In this document: positions 16,012 to 23,229 of the stretch, in pieces | Layout of the letters: each line of letters opens with the position of its first letter | How positions within the stretch are numbered: the stretch's first letter is position 1 | Assembly: GCA_039819285.1 (NCBI GenBank) | Contig: JBCBSH010000034.1 | Coordinates: 1-26,219, forward strand | Direction of reading: 5' to 3' | DNA: 26,219 nucleotides | DNA from: JANQGH01 sp039819285 | GTDB lineage: Bacteria; Pseudomonadota; Alphaproteobacteria; DSM-16000; Inquilinaceae | Notes under the pieces: model-generated | The model's input: the letters and a program-made list of their open reading frames with translations, nothing else | Databases searched by the model: none | Told to the model about the DNA's origin: nothing | Made by a program: the position numbers and the translations under genes

Positions 16012-17124
16012 TCAGTGCGGCCCCACCATGAGATTGCGGCCATCGCCGCGATCAAAATAGAGAAAATGGTCTCGATCCAGCGCGATGCGGACCGGTTCGC
16101 CAGGCTGGTAATGGGCCTCGGGCGGGGTGATGACTGTCATCTGCTGATCCCCGACCTTCGCGATCAGAACGCCCGTTGCGCCGAGCGCTTCGTAAACGTC
16201 AACGGACCCCGTGACCGTCGGGCGGTGCGCCTCGACCCCCTCGGGCAACACGGAAAGATGTTGGGGACGCATACCGACGGCAATGCCCATGTCCTGGCGT
16301 CGGCCAAGCACGGACGCGTGCAGTCCGGCCGGCGGGAACCGGATGGCACCGTCCGCGACCGACACGTGAATGCCGTTGGCGTCGCGCTCGATCATCGCTT
16401 GGAACTCATTGATCGATGGCTGGCCAAGAACCCGCGCGGCGAACAGGTCCGCAGGATTCTCGAAGACGTCGCGCGGGCTGCCGACCTGTATTAGGCCGCC
16501 CTTGCCCATCACGCCGATCCGGTCGCCAAGTGAAAGCGCCTCGGAGTAGTCGTGGGTTACATACAGCGTCGCCACCCGGCGCAATTCTTCCAGCGTGTGG
16601 AACTGGCGGCGCAACTCGTGGCGGATTTTGGCGTCGAGATGGCTGATCGGCTCGTCGAGCAGGAAAATGTCCGGCTGCGCGACCAGCGTGCGGCCAAGCG
16701 CGGTCCGCTGTTTCTGCCCACCGGAAACCTCGTGCGGGCGCCGGTCGAGCAGATGGTCGATCTTTAGGAGCGCGGCGACGCTGGCTACCGTCCGGTCGAT
16801 CGTCGCCTTGGGCAGCCGGCGGGCCCGCAAGGGGCTGGCGATATTCTCGTACACGCTCAGATGCGGGTAGAGCGCGTAGCTCTCGAACGTCATTGCCACG
16901 CCGCGGCGATAAGGTTTGATCGTCGTGGCGTCCCGGTCGCCGATGAATACCCTGCCAGCGTCGAGCCTTTCCAGACCGGCAACGCAGCGCAGCAGGGTCG
17001 TCTTGCCGATGCCCGACGGGCCGACGATGACGAAGAACTCACCCTCCTCGACCGTCAGCGACAGCCGGTCCAGGACCGGAAAGTCCCAGCCCTTGCAAAT
17101 CTCATCGAGTACCAGGCGCGCCAT
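16012..17124 (-). CDS. CUT1-family ABC transporter ATP-binding protein (second)
   Basis: This 370-residue MalK-like ATPase is the partner of the first. Walker A is GPSGIGKT (35-42), the signature VSGGQKQR (133-140), Walker B IFLLDE (153-158) followed by PISHLDA, H-loop His191, and a C-terminal OB-fold regulatory region after about 235. The Q-loop position is again Glu (Glu81 in FESYALYPH). Neighbours are the inner-membrane permease genes (6 bp upstream) and the first ATPase gene (3 bp downstream). Two distinct ATPases with two permeases and one large binding protein match the layout of the GlpSTPQV glycerol importer of rhizobia; substrate identity with it is not implied. Confidence 0.93.
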   Translation of the reverse strand: MARLVLDEICKGWDFPVLDRLSLTVEEGEFFVIVGPSGIGKTTLLRCVAGLERLDAGRVFIGDRDATTIKPYRRGVAMTFESYALYPHLSVYENIASPLRARRLPKATIDRTVASVAALLKIDHLLDRRPHEVSGGQKQRTALGRTLVAQPDIFLLDEPISHLDAKIRHELRRQFHTLEELRRVATLYVTHDYSEALSLGDRIGVMGKGGLIQVGSPRDVFENPADLFAARVLGQPSINEFQAMIERDANGIHVSVADGAIRFPPAGLHASVLGRRQDMGIAVGMRPQHLSVLPEGVEAHRPTVTGSVDVYEALGATGVLIAKVGDQQMTVITPPEAHYQPGEPVRIALDRDHFLYFDRGDGRNLMVGPH

Positions 17125-17130
17125 GACCGG

Positions 17131-18000
17131 TTAGCCCTTCACGACGCCGAGCGACAGGCCGCGCACCATGTAGCGGCGCAGGATGATGAACAGGATCACT
17201 GGTGGCAGCATGGCCACCAGCGAAAAGGCCATGACGAAGTTCCACAAGGTCTGGCTGCCCGCCACGAAGGTCGGGATGTGCACGGGGAAGGTCTTGACCG
17301 TGGTGCCGGTCAGCAAATTGGCGAACAGGTATTCGTTCCAGGCGAAGATCCAGCACAACATGGCGACCGAGATCATGCCCGGCACAACCAGCGGCAGGGT
17401 GACCTTGAAGAAGGCGCGCAGCGGGGTGTAGCCGTCCAGATAGGCGGCCTCCTCAAGCTCCTTCGGCGCGTCGCGGAAGAACACCATCATCAGCCAGGTC
17501 GCCAGAGGCATGTTGAAGACCAGATAGAGCAGGATCAGCGTGATGTAGCTGTCGGTCCCCCAGGGGGTGGCGTCGAACAGGAAGAAGATCGGAATCAGGA
17601 TGGCGACCGGCGGGAACATGCGCTGTGACAGAATGAAGAACGCCAGGTTCTCACCCAGCGCGCCGCGCAGGTAGCGCGCCAGCGCGTAGCCGGCCAGCGT
17701 GCCCAGAACCAAGGACAAGGCCGTGTTGGCGGACGCGATGATGATCGAATCGATCAGCGATTTCAGGCTGCCCGGATCGGCGAAGATGCCGGAGAAATTG
17801 TCGATCCGGAAGGTCTCCGGCCAAAAGGTCGGCACCATCCGGTTGATCTCCTCAACCGGCTTCAGGGCCGTGATGACCGCGAAATAGAGCGGGAACAGGG
17901 TGAATACGAGCCAGATGACCAGGAAGGCCAAGAGCACGTATCGGATGAGCCGGTAGTTGGGCTGGCCGGCTGAAGCCGTGGTTCGGGACGTTGCCATCAT
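17131..18000 (-). CDS. ABC sugar transporter permease, MalG type
   Basis: This 289-residue integral membrane protein has about six transmembrane helices, the first at roughly 19-43. The EAA loop that contacts the ATPases is EEAAYLDGYTPLRAFFKVTL (183-202). MalG-type proteins form the translocation channel with a MalF-type partner. ATG ATG at 18000-17995 gives two possible starts; GGGGGCGG lies directly upstream and 9 bp separates it from the previous gene. The ATPase gene begins 6 bp after its stop. Substrate is unknown. Confidence 0.93.
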   Translation of the reverse strand: MMATSRTTASAGQPNYRLIRYVLLAFLVIWLVFTLFPLYFAVITALKPVEEINRMVPTFWPETFRIDNFSGIFADPGSLKSLIDSIIIASANTALSLVLGTLAGYALARYLRGALGENLAFFILSQRMFPPVAILIPIFFLFDATPWGTDSYITLILLYLVFNMPLATWLMMVFFRDAPKELEEAAYLDGYTPLRAFFKVTLPLVVPGMISVAMLCWIFAWNEYLFANLLTGTTVKTFPVHIPTFVAGSQTLWNFVMAFSLVAMLPPVILFIILRRYMVRGLSLGVVKG

Positions 18001-18009
18001 CCGCCCCCG

Positions 18010-19020
18010 CTAATCGACCACGCCGGCATTGCGCATCACCCGTTTCAGATACTGCAGGAACAGGGTGATGATCAGCGCGGCGCCGACAAAGATGATGATG
18101 GCGTAGCCGGCGGCCAGGCCGACCTGGAACTCCCGAATGCCGGTCTGGAAGGCGATGTAGACCGGCAGTTCGCTCGACTGGGCGGGCCCGCCGGAGGTCA
18201 TGACATAGACCTTGTCGACGAACTTGTAGGCGTCCATGAAGCGCAGGATGAAGGCGATCGCGATGATCTCGCGCAGCATCGGCAAGGTCAGCCGCCGCAT
18301 GACCTGATAGCCGGAGGCGCCGTCGACCTTCGCTGCCTCGTAGACCGCCGGCGGCAGCGACACCCGCCCGGAAAACACGATCAGCAGCGGCAGCGCCGTC
18401 CATTGCCAGGTGTCAGCAATCACCAGCGACCAAAGCGACAGGTCGACGGAAAACCAGTCGATGCGTTCGGTGCCTTCAAGAATGCCGACATTCAACAGGA
18501 TGTGGTTCACCGCCCCGTTCGATGCCTGCAGCAAGAACCGCCACAGGATGCCGGTGATCGACGGCGGCAGCATCATGGGCAGCACCATGATGATCAGCAG
18601 CACCACGCGCATCCAGCCGGTCTTGACCGATTCGTAAAGGATCAGCGCCAGGATTGTGCCCAGGATCACCTGCAGGCAGGCGCCGAAGGTCAGATAGATC
18701 GCGAGATGCCAGAGCGAGTTCAAAAATCGCTCGGACGACAGAACAGCTTCGAAGTTCTGAAAGCCGACCGGCTGCCAGTCCTGCCGGAACAGGCTCATCA
18801 TGTTTGTGTCGTGGAACGCGTGATAGAACATCCAGATCGTCGGGTAGATGACGATCAAAACGATCACCAGGATCGGGATGCCGACCATGACCGCCGGCAC
18901 CCATCTGGGGACTAGGTGAAAACCGCGACGGCGCCGGTTCTGGAACCAATCGGGCGGCACCCCGCCCCCGGGCGGCTGGGGTAAGCTACCGGCCACGAAC
19001 GGCGAACCGGCGACTGGCAC
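18010..19020 (-). CDS. ABC sugar transporter permease, MalF/UgpA type, first gene of operon
   Basis: This 336-residue integral membrane protein has an N-terminal Pro/Arg-rich cytoplasmic segment (1-38), a first helix at about 41-65, and further helices to a total of about six. The EAA loop is YEAAKVDGASGYQVMRRLTL (227-246). It is the first gene of the nine-gene operon that continues to 8598. The GTG at 19020 is the only good early start but lacks a clear Shine-Dalgarno, so the true start could lie a little inside. It is divergent from mtnK, 230 bp away. Confidence 0.9.
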   Translation of the reverse strand: MPVAGSPFVAGSLPQPPGGGVPPDWFQNRRRRGFHLVPRWVPAVMVGIPILVIVLIVIYPTIWMFYHAFHDTNMMSLFRQDWQPVGFQNFEAVLSSERFLNSLWHLAIYLTFGACLQVILGTILALILYESVKTGWMRVVLLIIMVLPMMLPPSITGILWRFLLQASNGAVNHILLNVGILEGTERIDWFSVDLSLWSLVIADTWQWTALPLLIVFSGRVSLPPAVYEAAKVDGASGYQVMRRLTLPMLREIIAIAFILRFMDAYKFVDKVYVMTSGGPAQSSELPVYIAFQTGIREFQVGLAAGYAIIIFVGAALIITLFLQYLKRVMRNAGVVD

Positions 19021-19250
19021 AATGAGGGCGCGCGTACGCGTTGATCACCCCGAAACACCTCCCGCATTCTTCGTCTGAGCCGACCGGTTTTTCCGATGCC
19101 GGCACAAGGACGTTGAATTGTTTCTTGTTGTGAGGAAGGTTCGTCACCGGCCAGAGATTGTCAACCCTGCGTCCGGTTTACTGGTAATAACTTCAACCCC
19201 CTATCGGGTTAGGGGCAGATGAGCAGTTAGCAACAACCAATAAAGGCGTC
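19021..19250. promoter_or_regulatory. Divergent promoter region between importer operon and mtnK
   Basis: This 230-bp gap must drive the leftward importer operon and rightward mtnK. It contains an inverted repeat CCCCTA (19198-19203) and TAGGGG (19210-19215) with a 6-nt spacer, about 35 bp before mtnK, a candidate operator or leader hairpin. AAAGG (19242-19246) is the mtnK ribosome-binding site. No SAM or other riboswitch fold was recognised. Confidence 0.5.
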
Positions 19251-20540
19251 ATGCAGCTACAGACACCAGAAGGTTATCGTTTTCTGGATGAGGAAGACGT
19301 AAAGGCGTTCGTCGCCGCTTTGCCATCCGTGCGCCAACGGCTTGGGGAAGAACCCGCGGCTTGGTCGGTTGGCGAGGTCGGCGACGGCAATTTGAACCTG
19401 GTGTTTCTGGTCGACGGGCCGGACGGGTCCTGCTGCGTGAAGCAGTCCCTGCCCTACGTCCGGCTGGTCGGGCCGGACTGGCCGATGCCGCTGGAACGGG
19501 CGTTCTTCGAGCATGAATGCATGGTCGATCACGGACGGCATGTCGGCCGGCTGATCCCGGAGGTTTACCATTACGATCCGGAGATGTTCGCGATCGTGAT
19601 GGAGAAGCTGAGCCCGCACATCATTATGCGCCGGGGCATGATCGACGGCGTCGTTTACCCCAAATTCGCTGAAGACATTGCCGAATACTGCGCCCAAACC
19701 CTGTTCAAGACCTCGACCCTGTTTTTGCCCGCCGAGGCGGTGAAGCAGCGGGTAGCCGTGTTTGCCGGCAATACGGAGCTGTGCCGAATCACCGAGGATC
19801 TGATCTTTACCGACCCCTATCGCGCGAATGAGCGCAATCGCTGGACCAGCCCGCAACTGGACCCGGTCAAGGCGGCTTTCGAGGCCGACACCGAGTTGAA
19901 GCTGGCCATCTCACGCCTGAAGCTGAAATTCATGGGCTCGACCGAGGCGCTTTTGCACGGCGACTTGCATACCGGTTCGGTCATGCTGACGCCGGACGAT
20001 ACCAGAATCATCGACCCCGAGTTCGCCTTCTACGGCCCACGGGGGTTCGATCTTGGTGCGGTCATCGGCAACTTGCTGATCAACTTCTTCGCCCAAGACG
20101 GCCATGCGGCGGAGGGCCGGCCCTCCGAAACGCCGAGGGCCGCATACCAGGCTTGGGTGCTGGAGACGATCGAGGCCTTTTGGGCCGGCTTTCGCGCTCG
20201 GTTCATCGCGCTTTGGGAAGCCGAAGGAAAGGGCGACGGCTATCCCCACGACCTGTTCGCTGACGAGGCCGGCCGAAGCGCATTGGCGGAGGAGCGCGAG
20301 CGGTTCATGGACATCATGCTGCACGAGGCCCTCGGCTTTGCCGGTGCCAAGATGATCCGCCGCATATTGGGTCTGGCCCACAACATCGATCTGGAATGGA
20401 TCGAGGACCCGGACATTCGCGCCAAGTGCGAACGCAAATGCCTGTCGCTGGCCCGTGAACTGGTGCTCGAAACCGGCAGCTTCAACGACATCACGGCCGT
20501 TACGAGACGCGCAAGAGAGGTTGCGGCAGCCGCCGGATAA
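19251..20540 (+). CDS. mtnK: S-methyl-5-thioribose kinase
   Basis: This 429-residue protein phosphorylates C1 of 5-methylthioribose with ATP, giving 5-methylthioribose 1-phosphate in methionine salvage; some relatives act on 5-deoxyribose. It has the choline-kinase-like fold and the usual family length. Visible motifs are the glycine loop GDGNLNLVF (44-52), lysine in CCVKQSLP (61-68), the catalytic HGDLHTGSVM (236-245) and the metal-binding IDPEFAFYGPRGFDLGA (254-270). AAAGG precedes the ATG. It is divergent from the importer operon and ends 3 bp from the convergent mtnA, so kinase and isomerase lie face to face on opposite strands rather than in one operon. Confidence 0.94.
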   Translation: MQLQTPEGYRFLDEEDVKAFVAALPSVRQRLGEEPAAWSVGEVGDGNLNLVFLVDGPDGSCCVKQSLPYVRLVGPDWPMPLERAFFEHECMVDHGRHVGRLIPEVYHYDPEMFAIVMEKLSPHIIMRRGMIDGVVYPKFAEDIAEYCAQTLFKTSTLFLPAEAVKQRVAVFAGNTELCRITEDLIFTDPYRANERNRWTSPQLDPVKAAFEADTELKLAISRLKLKFMGSTEALLHGDLHTGSVMLTPDDTRIIDPEFAFYGPRGFDLGAVIGNLLINFFAQDGHAAEGRPSETPRAAYQAWVLETIEAFWAGFRARFIALWEAEGKGDGYPHDLFADEAGRSALAEERERFMDIMLHEALGFAGAKMIRRILGLAHNIDLEWIEDPDIRAKCERKCLSLARELVLETGSFNDITAVTRRAREVAAAAG

Positions 20541-20543
20541 GAC

Positions 20544-21647
20544 TCAGGCGCTTTGCCTGATCCGTTCGGGAAACAGCGCTGCGATGCTCTCGCGCGAGGC
20601 CTCGGCCACACCGCGTTCGGTGATCAGGCCCGTGACCAGCCTTGCTGGGGTAACGTCGAAGGCGTAGTTCGCGGCGGGGCTGGCATCCGGCGTGATCTGG
20701 ACCGTCGCGATCTCGCCGTTTTCCAGGCGGCCGGGAATGTGGGTGACCTCTTCGGCCGAGCGTTGCTCGATGGGGATTTCCGCGACGCCGTCGCTGATGG
20801 AAAAGTCGATGGTCGGCGACGGCAGGCCGACATAGAACGGCACGCCGTTGTCGTGGGCGGCCAAGGCTTTCAAATACGTGCCGATTTTGTTGCAGACATC
20901 CCCGGTGGCCGTTGTTCGATCGGTGCCGGTGATGCACATGTCAACGAGGCCATGCTGCATGAGATGCCCCCCCGCATTGTCGACGATCACGGTGTGCGGC
21001 ACGCCGTGATTGGCCAGTTCCCACGCGGTCAGATACGCGCCCTGGTTGCGCGGCCTGGTCTCGTCGACCCAGACATGGACCGGGATGCCGGCGTCATGGG
21101 CCATGTAGATGGGCGCCGTCGCCGTGCCCCAGTCGACTGTCGCCAGCCAGCCAGCGTTGCAATGGGTCAGGATGTTGATCGGCTCGCCGCCCTTGGCCTC
21201 GGCGATCGCCGTGATGATCGGCAGGCCGTGGCGGCCAATATCGGCATTGATGGCAACGTCTTCGTCCGCCAGGTCCACGGCCAGCCGGTATGCCGCCTCC
21301 TCCCGCTCGTCCGGTCGCAGCGGCATAAGCGCGGCGCGCACGCGATCAAGCGCCCATCGCAGGTTTGACGCGGTCGGGCGGGTTTCGAGCAGGACATCGT
21401 AGGCGTGCGAGATGCTGGCGTCGGATGTGTCCCGGTGCATCGCAAGCGCCATGCCGTAGGCGGCGGTGGCACCGATCAGCGGCGCGCCGCGAACCAGCAT
21501 GTTCTTGATGGCATGGGCCGCCTCTTCCGGCGTCTTAAGGGTGACGATCTCAAACGCATGGGGCAGCCGCGTTTGGTCAATGATATCAACGGCCCAGCCA
21601 TTGTCGTTGAGCCAGATCGTCCGCATCGCACGGCCATCTACACGCAT
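20544..21647 (-). CDS. mtnA: S-methyl-5-thioribose-1-phosphate isomerase
   Basis: This 367-residue protein isomerises 5-methylthioribose 1-phosphate to the ribulose 1-phosphate form; close relatives also take 5-deoxyribose 1-phosphate. The catalytic Cys163 is in LTHCNAGWLAT, the catalytic Asp243 in GTDRTTATGDVCNKIGTY, and the substrate motif RGAPLIGATAAYG (53-65) is intact. It belongs to the eIF2B-like fold. ATG 21647 follows GGAAGGCGAG; an inner ATG at 21626 has no such site. The mutarotase-like gene lies 39 bp upstream on the same strand with a hairpin between. No mtnB, mtnC or mtnD is in the window, so the product is likely routed to an aldolase instead. Confidence 0.95.
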   Translation of the reverse strand: MRVDGRAMRTIWLNDNGWAVDIIDQTRLPHAFEIVTLKTPEEAAHAIKNMLVRGAPLIGATAAYGMALAMHRDTSDASISHAYDVLLETRPTASNLRWALDRVRAALMPLRPDEREEAAYRLAVDLADEDVAINADIGRHGLPIITAIAEAKGGEPINILTHCNAGWLATVDWGTATAPIYMAHDAGIPVHVWVDETRPRNQGAYLTAWELANHGVPHTVIVDNAGGHLMQHGLVDMCITGTDRTTATGDVCNKIGTYLKALAAHDNGVPFYVGLPSPTIDFSISDGVAEIPIEQRSAEEVTHIPGRLENGEIATVQITPDASPAANYAFDVTPARLVTGLITERGVAEASRESIAALFPERIRQSA

Positions 21648-21663
21648 GGTCTCGCCTTCCTTT

Positions 21664-21680
21664 CGGTGCGCAACGCACCG
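21664..21680 (-). other. Intercistronic hairpin before mtnA
   Basis: A perfect 7-bp stem, CGGTGCG (21664-21670) and CGCACCG (21674-21680), with loop CAA sits between the mutarotase-like stop and the mtnA ribosome-binding site. No T-run follows on the - strand, so it is not a standard terminator; it may stabilise message or tune mtnA translation. Confidence 0.5.
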
Positions 21681-21686
21681 CCAAGA

Positions 21687-22148
21687 TCAAGCGGTGCTGC
21701 CGTCGGGGAGAACAATACCTTTTTTGAAGATGAAGCAGCCATAGGAACGTTCCTCCGACGTGCCGACCACGGCGAAGGCCCGTTTGGCCTGTTCGTAAAA
21801 CGCCATGCGCTCCAAGGACGCGAGCGGCCTGGAACGGCCTTCGGCCGCGTCCAGAACCTCCTGAACCTCGCGCTGAACCTCGGGCCAGGCGGCAGGATCG
21901 CCAACCACCTCCATGCGCCACGCCGCCTGATCGACGAAGGTGTCGACGGGCAGCACCGACAGGATGGCCGCGCTCGCCTCGACGACGTTGGCGCCGGCAA
22001 GCAAGACCGGACGCCGGCGCACGGTCGTCGCAGCGACCGACGTGAGGGGAAAGTTCGAGTCGACGACCACAAGCTCGTCCCCATGCCCCATGGCACGCAG
22101 GACATAAAGCAGGTCGGCGGTCAGCAGCGGATGGATCGATTTCAGCAC
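21687..22148 (-). CDS. RbsD/FucU-family sugar mutarotase
   Basis: This 153-residue protein is of the RbsD/FucU family, which interconverts anomers of ribose or fucose so that kinases and isomerases receive the right form. Family marks are the N-terminal LTADLLYVLRAMGHGDELVV with catalytic His22, the following VVDSNFP, and the C-terminal YGCFIFKKGIV. It resembles FucU more than RbsD in length and in the MGHGDE sequence. The start is GTG 22148 with only a weak Shine-Dalgarno (GAGAAAAGAA). It precedes mtnA by 39 bp, which suggests it supplies the furanose anomer to the MtnK/MtnA route; this is inference. Confidence 0.87.
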   Translation of the reverse strand: MLKSIHPLLTADLLYVLRAMGHGDELVVVDSNFPLTSVAATTVRRRPVLLAGANVVEASAAILSVLPVDTFVDQAAWRMEVVGDPAAWPEVQREVQEVLDAAEGRSRPLASLERMAFYEQAKRAFAVVGTSEERSYGCFIFKKGIVLPDGSTA

Positions 22149-22216
22149 GGTTGTTCTTTTCTCACATGGTCACGCACGAAAGCCGGTCTTGGGATGGGCC
22201 TAGAATCCGGCGAGCG

Positions 22217-22465
22217 TCAGGCGTCGCCCGGTTCAATCTGTTCAGCGTTCGCCTCATCTGTTTCGGCCGTGGGCTTTCTGTCTGCAACCTTACCCCAGAC
22301 CCATTGCACCAGCGACAGAACGAGGAAAACCACCACACCGAGGATCAGATATCGGAACTCCCAATACATGGTGCCCCGCAGCACCGTCACCTGGTCGTAG
22401 GCGAGCCAGACCAGCACGCACAAGATCGCAAACAAGACCAAGCCGACGATGTGGACGGGTTTCAT
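22217..22465 (-). CDS. Small two-helix inner-membrane protein of the redox operon
   Basis: This 82-residue protein has two likely membrane helices (about 5-24 and 38-58) joined by a short loop with an Arg and a Tyr-Trp pair, and an acidic C-terminal tail. I do not recognise the family. Its ATG lies 2 bp after the stop of the cysteine-rich anchored protein gene, so it belongs to the same operon. A role as a small subunit or anchor of the ferric-reductase/Rieske complex is plausible. The mutarotase gene follows after 68 bp on the same strand. Confidence 0.7.
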   Translation of the reverse strand: MKPVHIVGLVLFAILCVLVWLAYDQVTVLRGTMYWEFRYLILGVVVFLVLSLVQWVWGKVADRKPTAETDEANAEQIEPGDA

Positions 22466-22467
22466 GG

Positions 22468-23229
22468 CTAGAACACGGAAATCGTGTCGGGGTCGACCTG
22501 GAACACCAGCAGGTCGCCCAGCCGTTCGACCTGGCCTTCGATCTCCAGCAGGATCGCGGCCTGGGCCATCAGTTCGTCCGGTATAGGGCCGCCGTCGGGG
22601 CCGGCCAGCAGCAGGAACTCCTCACCCTCCACGGGCACCGTGCTGACGAAGATGGGCGGCACGCCGCCAATGATGCAGAAATTGGCACAGGCCCGATGGG
22701 CCAAGCCCTGGCCCGGACGCATCGCGCCCGTGTAGCACTTGCCGTCGCAGATCTCGCCAGCGATGCGCCAATGACCCAGGTCTTCTGTCTCGATCGGCGT
22801 GGCGGCGTCGCCCTCCGCCGCGCTCAAGCCCGCTTCGCCGTTGCGGACTTGCAGCATGTCGATGTCACCACGATTGATGATCACGCCGGAGGCCTGGACC
22901 AGTTGGCCGTCCAGCGGTTCGGCCCGCTCCTGCACACCGCGCTTGCCGTTGCCGGACAGCAAGAGCGCGTGGCCGGCCGGAAACCGTTCGCTTTCGGTGA
23001 CATGGATGACGGGATAGGGATCGAGCGAGAGGACGCCGACCACGTTCTGGCGCCCCCAGTCAAAGCGGAACGATCCGCCGCCCGGATCGGCCTGGGTCGC
23101 GGCGATGACATAGGCCGAACAGGCGAACAGCACGATCAGGAAACCGGCGACTGCAACCATGAACCAGCGCAAGGGGCTGGGCGGCGCGGCCCAGCCGATG
23201 AAGAAGCTGTCGTCGCGTTTGTTGCTCAT
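22468..23229 (-). CDS. Membrane-anchored protein with Cys/His cluster motif
   Basis: This 253-residue protein has one N-terminal membrane helix (about 21-45) and a large, probably periplasmic domain. Its outstanding feature is GEICDGKCYTGAMRPG followed by HRACANFC: Cys161, Cys165, His178, Cys181 and Cys185, then GGVPPIF. Such a dense Cys/His set could bind a metal, cluster or heme, or form disulfides. I recall the same pattern in uncharacterised proteins of other bacteria but cannot name a family. ATG 23229 overlaps the stop of the ferric-reductase/Rieske gene (ATGA); the frame is open far upstream to 23865, but that part is antisense-like shadow of the neighbour. It is likely part of the same electron-transfer unit. 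Confidence 0.8.
   Translation of the reverse strand: MSNKRDDSFFIGWAAPPSPLRWFMVAVAGFLIVLFACSAYVIAATQADPGGGSFRFDWGRQNVVGVLSLDPYPVIHVTESERFPAGHALLLSGNGKRGVQERAEPLDGQLVQASGVIINRGDIDMLQVRNGEAGLSAAEGDAATPIETEDLGHWRIAGEICDGKCYTGAMRPGQGLAHRACANFCIIGGVPPIFVSTVPVEGEEFLLLAGPDGGPIPDELMAQAAILLEIEGQVERLGDLLVFQVDPDTISVF

Noticed and set aside
16861..17628. Open + strand frame of 255 codons
   Set aside because: It spans antisense parts of the second ATPase and a permease and shows shadow composition.
19021..19250. Possible SAM-type riboswitch before mtnK
   Set aside because: Methionine-salvage genes in some Firmicutes carry S-box leaders, but no matching conserved segments or pseudoknot were seen here.
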